Shown in pieces: positions 27,445 to 36,642 of a DNA stretch of 64,000 nucleotides (positions within the stretch are counted from its first letter, which is position 1; every line of letters starts with the position of its first letter). The position numbers and the translations under genes are program-made. The notes beneath the pieces were generated by a model. That model ran no database searches. It was given only the letters and a program-made list of their open reading frames with translations, and was not told where the DNA came from. This DNA comes from Candidatus Sericytochromatia bacterium (lineage in GTDB: Bacteria > Cyanobacteriota > Sericytochromatia > UBA7694): NCBI GenBank assembly GCA_018780035.1, contig JADMKE010000001.1, positions 245,451-309,450 on the forward strand, written 5' to 3'.

Positions 27445-27540
27445 AAAAAACCTCCGGCAAAGTCTCTCCTGAGGCTAGCGGTTTTGGACTGAATTTGTCA
27501 AGTCAGACCTTTGCGGTCAGGGACATGTTAATCTGGATGT

Positions 27541-28383
27541 ATGTTCACTCCCTCTCTGCGCATCAGCGAAGCAGAACAACAGGCCGAAACCCCTTTTCGG
27601 GCCAGCGTGGAGCGTGCCACCCAATTGATGCTGGAAGAAGGCTGTCTGATTCTCGAAAACCTCTTTCCCCGCAGCTGGGTCGACAAACTCAGTGCCGCCT
27701 TTTTTGAACGCTTGCAAGGCCATGACGAAGCCCAATTGATTCGCAGCGGGGTACCCGTGGGCGATCGCCGCTATATGTATTTACAACCCCTGAGCCCGCC
27801 TTTTGACAGCCCTCAGTATTATGCCAACGGCTTGGTGCTGCCCATTCTGCAAAATCTGCTGGGCAGCGACTGTGTGATCAATACCAGCAGCGTGGTCATG
27901 GCCCTGCCCGGAGCTGGCTCCCAAAAGATGCACCGCGACAATGAATTGCCCTTTGGGGCCAATCCCCTTTCGGGGCAAATCCCGCCCTTGGCCATCAATC
28001 TGGCCATCCCGTTGGTTGATCTCAGTCCCGAGACTGGAGCCACCGCATTGCACCCAGGCTCTCACCGCAAAATCCGGCCTTCGGGCAGTTTTGACTTTGA
28101 AGGTATCACCCCTGCTTATTTGCGCAAAGGCGATGCCTACTTGATGGATTTTCGGCTGGTGCACGCCGGGACACCCAATACCAGTGAGCAACTCCGCCCA
28201 GTGATTTATCTGATCTATGCCCGGCACTGGTACCTCGACGCCGAAAACCACCTCAACCGGGGCCAGAACTATCTGGATGTGCCCGATACCACTTTGCTGC
28301 AGGCCACTCCCGCCCAGGCCCATTTGCTCAGCCGGGGGCGGCTGCGGGTGGGCAAAACAGCCTTGACGCCGGAGCGTTTGTAA
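27541..28383 (+). CDS. phytanoyl-CoA dioxygenase (PhyH)-family enzyme
   Basis: The 280-residue protein is an Fe(II)/2-oxoglutarate oxygenase of the PhyH family. The metal triad is His131-x-Asp133 in 'KMHRDNELPFG' and His208 in 'FRLVHAGTPN', and Arg219 should bind 2-oxoglutarate. The substrate cannot be predicted; family members hydroxylate lipids, amino acids or natural products. No Shine-Dalgarno sequence is evident. It is the last host-like gene before the AT-rich island. Confidence 0.88.
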   Translation: MFTPSLRISEAEQQAETPFRASVERATQLMLEEGCLILENLFPRSWVDKLSAAFFERLQGHDEAQLIRSGVPVGDRRYMYLQPLSPPFDSPQYYANGLVLPILQNLLGSDCVINTSSVVMALPGAGSQKMHRDNELPFGANPLSGQIPPLAINLAIPLVDLSPETGATALHPGSHRKIRPSGSFDFEGITPAYLRKGDAYLMDFRLVHAGTPNTSEQLRPVIYLIYARHWYLDAENHLNRGQNYLDVPDTTLLQATPAQAHLLSRGRLRVGKTALTPERL

Positions 28384-28425
28384 GGCCAATGGCTCTTTTT
28401 ATCGTTGAAAGTAAGGGGTGATTCT

Positions 28426-28556
28426 CTTGTTTGGGGCTATTACGGAGTGAGCCTCAGCGCCCACGTCCTGTGGGCACTTCGGTCGTGCGCGCTCCTTCGG
28501 CTGACCCTCCTGGCTCAGTCGCGCGCAAAGACACTCCTCCATTAGCCCCAAACAAG
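28426..28556. repeat. ~130-bp palindromic element with nested hairpins
   Basis: Imperfect inverted arms of about 24 nt (starting CTTGTTTGGGGCTA on both strands) flank an inner part with two further hairpins. These are GCCCAC/GTGGGC at 28459-28475 and GCGCGC/GCGCGC at 28487-28526, the latter enclosing CTGA/TCAG. The form is that of a palindromic dispersed repeat or small non-autonomous element. No other copy is seen in this window. It sits at the GC step into the accessory island. Confidence 0.7.
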
Positions 28557-28592
28557 AAATAACTCTGTTATTCAATTTTTTTAATCTAAAAT

Positions 28593-28621
28593 TTGTGTGT
28601 TTTGGAAATAGATGGTATAGA
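28593..28621 (+). promoter_or_regulatory. candidate promoter of the rdrAB operon
   Basis: TTGTGT and TATAGA are separated by exactly 17 nt, about 33 nt before the chosen start. The -35 match is moderate. Confidence 0.45.
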
Positions 28622-28654
28622 GATAACAGTTAAAATTTGAAGGGAAATCTCAAA

Positions 28655-31390
28655 ATGAGTTCAAAAAGTGAGTGGATGTTTAGTCTACGACAAAATGCCA
28701 CACCTCTTAAATGGCACCAGCTTCACTCATCCCAACAAGAAGCCCTTTCAAAGGCCGTGAGAGTTATCTCTTCTTATGCAAATATGGGATTAAATTACGA
28801 GGATGAAAAACACCTTCATCCTCACTTACAGGGGAATAAACTGGCCAATTTGGCTTTTATTTCTGGCAGCCGAGGATCGGGGAAATCATCAGTACTTCTA
28901 AGTTTGATTCAGACTACTTATAAGAGAGATTCATTGGGAAAATGGCTAGGTAAACCAGAGGAAACGCAAGAAAGCAATTTTAAAAATTTAGAAGCTGCCC
29001 ATTCTGCATTGATGGGAAAATGTGAGCCTATCTGGCTTTCTCCTCTTGATTTAGAGCTTTTGCCTAAATCTTCCAATATGTTGGCAGCAATCTTGGCCCG
29101 CATCGAACAAGCATTTAAAGGCATTGCTCCTGACAAAGCAAAAGGAACCCATGAGTATTTGCTTTTTCCTCAATCTCAAAAAAACAATCCCATGACACGT
29201 TTTCAAAAATTGCTTAGTGATGTTTCATTGGGATGGGACTCAGAATTGATTAAGCGTCGCACCGTTGACCCAGATACCTATTCACAGGAACTGTTACGTA
29301 CTGAGAGAGCCCGCCTGGAAATGTCAACATTTGATGCCTTGCTTAAAGACATGGCTGAATTTTATCAACAGCATTCTCCAGATCACAAAGAACCCCTGTT
29401 TTTACTACCTGTAGATGATGCTGATTTGAATCCCAATAGATATTTCGAATTTTTCAGGCTTACTCGTATGTTACCGGCTAGAAATCTCTTTTTTATAGTA
29501 GCCGGAAATTATGAAAATCTTAAAGATCTCTTTGAAATGGGTTTTCTTTCTGATTTCCAGGAGTTGACGGATGGGTTTGGTATAAATAAAGACTACCCTC
29601 ATCACCGAATTATGAAGCTCTCCTCTACGTTGGGCTATGCTGCTCGGCACAAAACAATTCCAGGAGGGGCACATCTCATAGAGATTGTTTCTTTCACAGC
29701 AAAAGAAGCAGCTAACTTTAAGCCGGGATCATTACTTTCATCAGATCATCCTGACAAAAACGTAACATTAAGGGAATTACTTGAAAAAATTACCTTACCC
29801 GGAGAAAATGATAAAGAAGTTTATAGAGATTATCTCAAACCGTGCAAAAATTTATGGCAGTTAATTACCCACCAATTTCCAAGTGTAGAGACCTCAACTA
29901 AAGAAGAAAATAACTCCTCTTCAAACTCAAAAGACTATGCTTATACCTCTGAAATAATAGCTGGTCCCCCTCGCGCAATTTTTGATATATGGCTTGACTT
30001 ATCTGTTCTTTACAAGAAATATTTCAACACTGAAAACATCAATGTACAAACTCGACTAGAAGAAATTATTCAGTATTTTCTTTCTTGCTTTCAAGAATCC
30101 ATCCATTCAGAACCAGCTTTATCTTACAAAACAAAAGAGTTTCTACAATCTATTTTTTACAGCGTCGGGGGAAAACCAGATCTCTTTAACCAAAATGAAA
30201 ACATCCAAATTCGCTCTACTTCTCTTCCTCGTCTTTATGAAGGTTTTAAAGAAGTATACATGTCAACTTGTGTACTCAGAAAAGTAAATCCATTTTGTAT
30301 AATCATAAATAAAGCAAAATCGGAAGAAAAAAATACTGATAATTTTATTAACGACTTTCGGGCAAGTTATGTTTTTTTACTTCATGATTTAATGCTTTTA
30401 AATCCAGGTAATAATATTTCACGTTTTGATTTTCGCCCAGCAATATCAGGATGGGTAGCCACTTCATATTTTTCAGAACCTATTAGTTCGCAATTGCTAG
30501 ATTGGCCAACAATTGATTGGTTAACTTTTTATGAGGCAGAAGAATTAAGATTAAATTGGAATAATTTTCTATCACAACTAGATCAATCTAATTTTTCTTT
30601 AGAAGAAATAGCCTATGCTTGGATTTATTTTCATCAAAAGTTAATAATTTCGGACAATGGAAGTCAAATTGATATTGGAAATATATATAAAAATTCTGAA
30701 GAACTAGTAAAAGATACGATTATTATATTTAACTTCAAAGAAGATAAAAAATTAGAAGATGTATTTTCCCAAGATGAAGAAATTTCCCCAGAAGATCAGC
30801 CTGAAGAAAACAAATTGGACAATATAGATAATAAAATAGAAATAGATGAGAATTTTAAAAGCGAAAGATTTAACTACTATCGATATCAATGGAGAGTAAT
30901 TTTATTGGTTCTACTATCGCCAGAATATGGATTGCCCATTGAGTTTACAAATCAAATTTTAACAAATGAAGTTTTTAATTCTTTTTTAGGTAGAATGGAA
31001 ATAGATTCAGACTACAAAAAACCTCATACAAATGATCAAATAGCTAGTATAATCCATAAAAGAGCAGAAATATTGATAGAAAAACATATTTCAAGTGAAG
31101 CTAAAATTGAAGCATTATCGGAATGGGGGAGGCATTATGAAAATAGTAATGATCCCGTTGAAGACAGCTTTTCATTTAAGGCTCATATTTACGAATTAGG
31201 CAAGACATCACCAATAAAAGGACTTGATTTTAGTAAAGTTTTAAAAAAAGCAGAACAAATATTAACTAAAAAAAATGAAAGTAATAAAAAAGAATCCCAT
31301 AGTGATCTTCTTGGTCTTTTTCTTAAAGAATTGATCAAGGTTACAAAAATAAATCCACCAGTCGAAAAAAAAACAGATAAAAAAGTATAA
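28655..31390 (+). CDS. rdrA: RADAR ATPase RdrA-like P-loop protein
   Basis: This 911-residue protein has a KAP/AAA-like P-loop core: Walker A GSRGSGKSS (71-79) and Walker B 'PLFLLPVDDAD' (247-257), with 'ARNLFFIVAGN' after it. The rest is a large helical, Asn/Lys-rich region with an acidic linker near 720-745. It overlaps by one base (TAATG) a divergent adenosine deaminase gene. This size, order and pairing define RADAR, in which RdrA oligomers with RdrB restrict phage. The start at 28655 has AAGGGA upstream; TTG 28637 is an alternative. Identification rests on context plus motifs rather than alignment. Codon use is AT-rich, unlike the neighbours, which suggests transfer. Confidence 0.85.
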   Translation: MSSKSEWMFSLRQNATPLKWHQLHSSQQEALSKAVRVISSYANMGLNYEDEKHLHPHLQGNKLANLAFISGSRGSGKSSVLLSLIQTTYKRDSLGKWLGKPEETQESNFKNLEAAHSALMGKCEPIWLSPLDLELLPKSSNMLAAILARIEQAFKGIAPDKAKGTHEYLLFPQSQKNNPMTRFQKLLSDVSLGWDSELIKRRTVDPDTYSQELLRTERARLEMSTFDALLKDMAEFYQQHSPDHKEPLFLLPVDDADLNPNRYFEFFRLTRMLPARNLFFIVAGNYENLKDLFEMGFLSDFQELTDGFGINKDYPHHRIMKLSSTLGYAARHKTIPGGAHLIEIVSFTAKEAANFKPGSLLSSDHPDKNVTLRELLEKITLPGENDKEVYRDYLKPCKNLWQLITHQFPSVETSTKEENNSSSNSKDYAYTSEIIAGPPRAIFDIWLDLSVLYKKYFNTENINVQTRLEEIIQYFLSCFQESIHSEPALSYKTKEFLQSIFYSVGGKPDLFNQNENIQIRSTSLPRLYEGFKEVYMSTCVLRKVNPFCIIINKAKSEEKNTDNFINDFRASYVFLLHDLMLLNPGNNISRFDFRPAISGWVATSYFSEPISSQLLDWPTIDWLTFYEAEELRLNWNNFLSQLDQSNFSLEEIAYAWIYFHQKLIISDNGSQIDIGNIYKNSEELVKDTIIIFNFKEDKKLEDVFSQDEEISPEDQPEENKLDNIDNKIEIDENFKSERFNYYRYQWRVILLVLLSPEYGLPIEFTNQILTNEVFNSFLGRMEIDSDYKKPHTNDQIASIIHKRAEILIEKHISSEAKIEALSEWGRHYENSNDPVEDSFSFKAHIYELGKTSPIKGLDFSKVLKKAEQILTKKNESNKKESHSDLLGLFLKELIKVTKINPPVEKKTDKKV

Positions 31391-34023
31391 TGTCTCTTTT
31401 ACAAGTTACTGATTTACTTGAATCTGAAATCCTGGCTTACCTTTTTTCTGAAACTGCCTTTAAAGCAACATTGGTACAAGGCGCTAATTATGAAGAACTG
31501 TGTAAAGAAATTTGGCCCAGTTTAGAAAAAATATTAGTCAAAGCTGCCCATGGTGCTTCACTTGAACATTTACATTCTTTGAGAGACAATATTTGGTTTT
31601 TAAATCGTCCTACAGGCTCAGTCTCTTTATATGAAATTCTGCATAAATATGGTCAAGAGCTTTTGGTCAATCAGGGAGGGATAGCAACACCACGTTTGTC
31701 TCCACAAAACCCAAAAGACACAACAAATTATTTTTCACGCTGGCGCTGGTTTGTTTATGCTTTGCCTCCTGACTTATTGCTCGCTGCTTCATGGGGTATC
31801 AATGGCCCCTTAGAATTGCAGACTCAGACACCTTTACTAAAAACCCATTTACAAGATCATGGTTATGCCCAAATGCATGTTCATTTGGGAGCAGAACTGG
31901 ATTTTTCAGTTTATTGGTGCAGTGCCCTTTCTCTGTTAGGTTCAGCCACATTTCAGCCACATTCTCTAATAAGTAAAGGAGCTGAAATGAATGAGGGAAA
32001 AAATTTAGCACCCTGGCTTCTAGCCGGTAGCATTGCTCGTCTTTGGCTTTATGCTTTTCTTCAACAGAAAGAGTATTCAAATTTCTCACAGTATTTTTTT
32101 AATAATATCCGAGTACGTCTGATAGAGACACGCCCTCATCTACTCGCGACCCTTGAAGCTGTGATTCAATCATTGCTTTCACCCCAAGATTTGCCTCTTG
32201 CAAATTTTTATCTTATGAAAGAACTTTATCAAGATCCTGGATTTCCTATTCAACTCCCTTCTGATTTAGAACAGGTTTGGCAGTTAGACCCTATCTCACA
32301 GTTCTCTCCCGAAACAATGCCTGCCTCATATAAAGAGGTGTATTGGCACCGTCAGGCTTTTGCTTATCTTTATCCCTCTCTTCAAGAACAACATCCACGC
32401 TCCCAATCTCATAATCCAGATCCTCTTTTTGAGAGACTTTTTTGGCAATGTATTCGCACCAAAGTATTACTCTATAGACATATCACTCAACGCCCTATGG
32501 TCAAGGGCTTACAATGGTTTATTCGGCATTATGAACGGATTGGAAGTCTGAGCGAAAATGTCAAAGGTTTGCGTTTAAGTAAAGCGTTTGAATTAGACGG
32601 TGGTCGGAAAGGTCTACGTTCCTTAGAAGTAAGAGTTGCACCTGATAATGAACCCGCAGATATTCGCAACAAGGTATTGGACTTGGCTCAAAAATGGCAA
32701 AATATTCAAAACAAAGGAAACACTGAAATTGGGTTAGTCTTTCATGTTTCCAAGAACCGAGGTAAAAATAAAAGCCATCATTGGTTAGATAGCCATGCCA
32801 ACCCTGACTCAAAAATAAATCCTACTGGTTATCGCTACGCTAAATTTTTTAATAAAAAAACCCGTGAAGTGGTTGCTTATCGCCAGTTCCTGGAGCAAGT
32901 ACCCCTCTCTATTTTTTTCATTCGCGGCAGCGATATGTGCACGGACGAAATCAGTATCCCTAATTGGATTATGTGTATCTTAATTCAATCCATGCATGAA
33001 GCCGGTTTAGAGGCTTCACGTTGTTTAAAAACGCTTTATTCTCAATGGTCCTTTTCAGCACCACACAAAACCATGCATGTAGGCGAAGATTTTCATCATT
33101 TGCTGGATGGAATCCGTCGTCTGGCCGAAGTCTTGGATTTTGTTCCTTTGGAGCAAGGGGATCGAATTGGGCATGGATTGGCATTGGGTATTTCTCCAAG
33201 TTGGTGGGGTCAGCAACATCCCGTTGTTTGGATGCCTAAAGAAATCCGGTTATGGGATTTAATTTGGGAATGGCAACAATATCAAATGCTTTTAGCCACA
33301 GGTAATACTGAACGTCGAATCTGGATAGAAGAACAGATTTTAGAACTTGTACAAACCATTTTTGGCATTGAGATCACCCTTAGAGAAGTCATTAATCTCT
33401 ATCAAGATCTGTATAATCGGCAATTTCTCTGGGCAGTAGGCTTTCCTGATGGAAATTTTTTGAACAACCAGGAATATAATTTTCATAGAAAAAATGAGCA
33501 AATACAAAAACGGCTAGAATTTCTTAATTTTTATTTAACAAATACAAATTGTTTTTTTCAAGGCCAAGAAATTATAGCCGTTCATCAAACAGAATCGGAA
33601 ATTGAAGCACTTTATGCGATGCAAAGATGTGTACGCAACCGGGTTCTTGCAAAAGATGTTTCCATTGAAGTGAACCCATCAAGCAATTTTTTAATTGCAG
33701 ATCTACAGAATTTAGACAAGCATCCGCTCTGGAATCTCAACCCACCAAGTCAATCTACTGAAGATATGGGGCCACCTGTGAATATATGTATAGGTTCTGA
33801 TGACCCGATTACCTTTGCTACGAATTTACCCCAAGAATATGAATTGCTCTATGATGTTTTGCATCAAAAAAAATTAGGAAGAGAAGAAGCTCGTCACTGG
33901 CTTGACCGTGTCCGACAAGCAGGCCTCGATGCACGTTTTACTCTTGATTTAACACAATATACTTCAAATCCGAGTGATATCTGGGATACATTTCTTCACC
34001 AACTGAACGGAACCCTAGAATAA
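31390..34023 (+). CDS. rdrB: RADAR adenosine deaminase RdrB-like protein
   Basis: At 877 residues it is far longer than a metabolic adenosine deaminase (about 340), yet the complete zinc site is present. HVH is at 163-165, H563-VGE566 corresponds to HAGE with the catalytic Glu, RIGHG is at 592-596 and DD at 804-805 in 'GSDDPITFA'. 'EVNPSSN' (760-766) matches the ExCPxSN block. About 400 residues are inserted between the first and second motifs, as expected of RdrB, which forms a large shell. RdrB deaminates adenosine in RNA or nucleotides during phage infection. It is expressed with the ATPase through a one-base stop-start overlap. Confidence 0.9.
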   Translation: MSLLQVTDLLESEILAYLFSETAFKATLVQGANYEELCKEIWPSLEKILVKAAHGASLEHLHSLRDNIWFLNRPTGSVSLYEILHKYGQELLVNQGGIATPRLSPQNPKDTTNYFSRWRWFVYALPPDLLLAASWGINGPLELQTQTPLLKTHLQDHGYAQMHVHLGAELDFSVYWCSALSLLGSATFQPHSLISKGAEMNEGKNLAPWLLAGSIARLWLYAFLQQKEYSNFSQYFFNNIRVRLIETRPHLLATLEAVIQSLLSPQDLPLANFYLMKELYQDPGFPIQLPSDLEQVWQLDPISQFSPETMPASYKEVYWHRQAFAYLYPSLQEQHPRSQSHNPDPLFERLFWQCIRTKVLLYRHITQRPMVKGLQWFIRHYERIGSLSENVKGLRLSKAFELDGGRKGLRSLEVRVAPDNEPADIRNKVLDLAQKWQNIQNKGNTEIGLVFHVSKNRGKNKSHHWLDSHANPDSKINPTGYRYAKFFNKKTREVVAYRQFLEQVPLSIFFIRGSDMCTDEISIPNWIMCILIQSMHEAGLEASRCLKTLYSQWSFSAPHKTMHVGEDFHHLLDGIRRLAEVLDFVPLEQGDRIGHGLALGISPSWWGQQHPVVWMPKEIRLWDLIWEWQQYQMLLATGNTERRIWIEEQILELVQTIFGIEITLREVINLYQDLYNRQFLWAVGFPDGNFLNNQEYNFHRKNEQIQKRLEFLNFYLTNTNCFFQGQEIIAVHQTESEIEALYAMQRCVRNRVLAKDVSIEVNPSSNFLIADLQNLDKHPLWNLNPPSQSTEDMGPPVNICIGSDDPITFATNLPQEYELLYDVLHQKKLGREEARHWLDRVRQAGLDARFTLDLTQYTSNPSDIWDTFLHQLNGTLE

Positions 34024-34078
34024 CTCATTTTTTATTTCAGATAGAAAACATATAATCAAAAAACGGGAGGATTAAACT

Positions 34079-34273
34079 ATGTCTCAAGAAAAACATGTGA
34101 TGGAGATATTCCAGCGTTTACCAGCTGACAAACAGTCTCAAGTCATTGATTTTTTGGAGTGGCTTGAGGCCAAAATACAGAATCAGAAGCCCGCTCAGAC
34201 AGTTCAACGTGTAGGCTCTATGAAAGGCCTTGTTGAATATATCTCCGAAGATTTTGACGCTCCTTTGAGATAA
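34079..34273 (+). CDS. orphan DUF2281-type antitoxin
   Basis: The 64-residue protein has the family pattern: 'FQRLPADKQSQVIDFLEWLEAKI', then a charged linker and 'GSMKGLVEYISEDFDAPL' at the C-terminus. DUF2281 proteins are antitoxins normally followed at once by a PIN-domain VapC toxin. Here the next gene is an unrelated acetyltransferase, so the toxin is missing. A strong GGGAGGA site precedes the ATG. It probably belongs to the same island as the RADAR genes, as a remnant or decoy. Confidence 0.8.
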   Translation: MSQEKHVMEIFQRLPADKQSQVIDFLEWLEAKIQNQKPAQTVQRVGSMKGLVEYISEDFDAPLR

Positions 34274-34279
34274 ATTCAA

Positions 34280-34783
34280 ATGAAAATCCCAATCATCCGC
34301 CCCCTCAAAAGCAGCGACTCACTCACAGAACTCACTTCCCTCTTGCACAGGGCCTATGCCCGTTTGGGTGAAATGGGCCTGAATTATACTGCCGTGGACC
34401 AATCTGAATCTGTAACGGCCCAGCGTTTGGCCGAGGGGCATGTTTTGGTGGCTGAGCAGGCCGGAAAATTGGTGGGCACGCTCGTGATTACACCGCCCAG
34501 CCCACACTCGGACTGTGGCTATTTTCGAAGACCTGGCGTGGCCAGCTTTCATCAATTTGCCGTTGACCCCGATCTGCAGGGCAGGGGGGTGGGACGGGCC
34601 TTGATCGCCGCTGCCGAAGATTGGGCGCGGGCAGCGGGCTATGCTGAAATGGCGCTGGACACGGCCGAGCAGGCTGTTCATTTGATAGAGCTTTATACCC
34701 GCCAAGGCTATGTCTTTGTCGAATATGTGCAATGGCAGGGCAAGCGCTACCGCAGTGTGGTGATGCGCAAAGCGCTGCTTTAA
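34280..34783 (+). CDS. GNAT-family N-acetyltransferase
   Basis: This 167-residue single-domain enzyme has the acetyl-CoA loop 'QFAVDPDLQGRGVGRALIAAAEDWA' region (motif A, Q/RxxGxG/A near 103-108) and 'ALDTAEQAVHLIELYTRQGY' (motif B). The substrate is unknown. Base composition returns to that of the host, so the island border lies between this gene and the antitoxin gene. No clear ribosome-binding site is visible; the start is 6 nt after the antitoxin stop and may be coupled. Confidence 0.88.
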   Translation: MKIPIIRPLKSSDSLTELTSLLHRAYARLGEMGLNYTAVDQSESVTAQRLAEGHVLVAEQAGKLVGTLVITPPSPHSDCGYFRRPGVASFHQFAVDPDLQGRGVGRALIAAAEDWARAAGYAEMALDTAEQAVHLIELYTRQGYVFVEYVQWQGKRYRSVVMRKALL

Positions 34784-34793
34784 CCAGCGCTTT
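34769..34793 (+). other. 9-bp hairpin spanning the GNAT stop codon
   Basis: AAAGCGCTG and CAGCGCTTT pair perfectly around a 7-nt loop that contains the TAA. No T run follows, so it may stabilise mRNA ends or be factor-assisted rather than an intrinsic terminator. Confidence 0.5.
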
Positions 34794-34987
34794 CAGACAG
34801 TTCTCGTGCATCCCTCTTCCCATCGGGCATTTTCTCAGCGGCCAGGGCGCGATATAATTTGAAAAGATTGAATGACAGATTTTCTCTGCAATTGTTAAAT
34901 TAAGTTAAATTTTGAGAAAGTTTTCTTTAAGACATCGGATAATGCAGATAGGTATTTTTCTGTCTTTTTACCCTTCCTGGAGGCCCC

Positions 34988-36610
34988 ATGAACCCGAAAC
35001 AACCGTTTAAAACCGCTTTAAAAGCCACGCTGGCCGCCGCTCTATTGGCGTCTGGTTGCAGTGCCCTGCAGCCTCAGCCTTTTGGCAATGCCCAAGGCTT
35101 GCAACCCTTCGCCCCTGCTGGCGTGAACCGCTTTGCTGCTCCGGCCAATGTTCGTGCCGCCAGTAACAGCACCAATCTGCGCAGCACAGGCCGTGTCTGG
35201 CAAGACGAAGTCATCTATTTTGTCTTTACCGACCGCTTTGCCAATGGCGACCGCAGCAACGATTTTAACGTGCAAAACAATCCCTGGGCCTATCACGGCG
35301 GGGATTTGCAGGGTGTGATCAGCAAACTCGACTATATCAAAGACCTGGGTGCAACGGCGATTTGGCTCACACCGATCATCGACAACCGCGACAACGGCTT
35401 TGTCGCTGACTTTGGCGGCGGCCACAAACAGGAAATCTGGGGCTATCACGGTTATTGGTTCAAAGACTTTTACAAGGTCGACGAACATCTGGGTGATATG
35501 AACACCGTCAAACGCTTGGTCAGCGAAGCCCACAAGCGCGGGATCAAAATCCTGCTGGATATCGTGGCCAACCACACCGATTACGACCACCCCTTCGCCA
35601 AAGACCGCAGCAATCCGGGCAGCAAATACCACTCTTGGTTCAATAAAAATGGCGTGATCAAAGACTGGAACAACCAGTGGTGGGTCGAAAACGGTGAATT
35701 GGCGGAATTGCCCGATCTCGATCAAAACAATCCCGAAGTGGCCAAATATGTGATCGACAATATGAAATGGTGGATCACCCAAACCGGCGTGGATGGCTTC
35801 CGCATCGATACCGTCAAACACGTGCCACGCAGTTTCTGGCAGAAATTTAACCAAGAAATCCGCGCGTTTGCAGGCAATGACTTCCTCTTGCTGGGCGAAA
35901 TTTACACAGGGTTTCCCGAGTTTCAGGCCCCTTATCTGAAAGAGGGCATGCACTCGGCCTTTGACTTCCCGCTCTATTATGCGATCAAAGACGCCCTCGG
36001 TGGCGGCCAGAGCATGCGCCGCCTCGGAGAGATCTTCGACAAAGACGGCGTCTATCCCGATGCCTCTTTGCTTTCACCCTTTGTCGATAACCACGACGTG
36101 CCCCGCTTTGTGCACGAAGCCAGTGGCGACAAGCGCAAGAAGCTGATGCTGAGCGTGGCGTTTATTATGAGCATTCGCGGTCTGCCGATGTTGTATTATG
36201 GCACCGAAGTGGGCCTGCCCGGTGGGGCCGACCCCGACAACCGCCGCGATATGGAATTCAGCCGCGACAATTCGATGCGCGAATACGTCAAAGCCCTGAC
36301 CACTATCCGCAAGCAAAACCGCGCATTGCGCCGGGGACGCCAATTGGAAATGTGGAAAGACGAGCAGGTCTATGGCTTCAGCCGTTTGACCGAAGTGGCC
36401 AACGAAGAGGTCATGGCTTTCTTTAACAACAGCGAACAGCCCCAGACCCGCCGCGTGCCAATCCGGGCCGAGAGCCCACTCAAAAGCAGCCAGGCCCAGA
36501 TGCAGAATTTGCTCAATCCGCAAGAGCGGGTGCAGATTCAGGGCGGCTTTATCCAAGTCACCGTGCCGCCGCTCTCTGCGTCGATTTACCGCGTGGCCAG
36601 CAGCCGCTAA
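34988..36610 (+). CDS. GH13 alpha-amylase-family lipoprotein
   Basis: The signal has a lipobox with Cys24 ('LLASGCSA'). The GH13 catalytic barrel follows, with 'DIVANHTD' (region I), nucleophile Asp274 in 'GFRIDTVKHV' (II), acid/base Glu304 in 'LLGEIYTG' (III) and Asp370 in 'FVDNHDVPRF' (IV). All three catalytic acids are present. The C-terminal 90 residues are a beta-domain C. It should cleave alpha-1,4-glucans at the cell surface. GGAGG lies before the ATG. The 204-bp upstream gap likely carries its promoter. Confidence 0.95.
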   Translation: MNPKQPFKTALKATLAAALLASGCSALQPQPFGNAQGLQPFAPAGVNRFAAPANVRAASNSTNLRSTGRVWQDEVIYFVFTDRFANGDRSNDFNVQNNPWAYHGGDLQGVISKLDYIKDLGATAIWLTPIIDNRDNGFVADFGGGHKQEIWGYHGYWFKDFYKVDEHLGDMNTVKRLVSEAHKRGIKILLDIVANHTDYDHPFAKDRSNPGSKYHSWFNKNGVIKDWNNQWWVENGELAELPDLDQNNPEVAKYVIDNMKWWITQTGVDGFRIDTVKHVPRSFWQKFNQEIRAFAGNDFLLLGEIYTGFPEFQAPYLKEGMHSAFDFPLYYAIKDALGGGQSMRRLGEIFDKDGVYPDASLLSPFVDNHDVPRFVHEASGDKRKKLMLSVAFIMSIRGLPMLYYGTEVGLPGGADPDNRRDMEFSRDNSMREYVKALTTIRKQNRALRRGRQLEMWKDEQVYGFSRLTEVANEEVMAFFNNSEQPQTRRVPIRAESPLKSSQAQMQNLLNPQERVQIQGGFIQVTVPPLSASIYRVASSR

Positions 36611-36642
36611 ACCCCTTTTTTATTGCCACAAGGAGTGCCGCC

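Larger units (their letters stand above)
28384..28654. other. intergenic region before the defence island
   Basis: This gap holds a GC-rich palindromic element (28426-28556) and then an AT-rich promoter region leading into the rdrA-like gene. No reading frame of note is seen. Confidence 0.7.

Noticed and set aside
27755..27775. GCGATCGC octamer (HIP1-like) as evidence for a cyanobacterial genome
   Set aside because: I noticed only an isolated copy inside the PhyH-like gene; HIP1-rich genomes carry many per window, so this is not informative.
28426..28556. tRNA or known riboswitch at the palindromic element
   Set aside because: There is no acceptor/T-loop signature and no match to a riboswitch core that I recognise; the long outer arms fit a palindromic repeat better.
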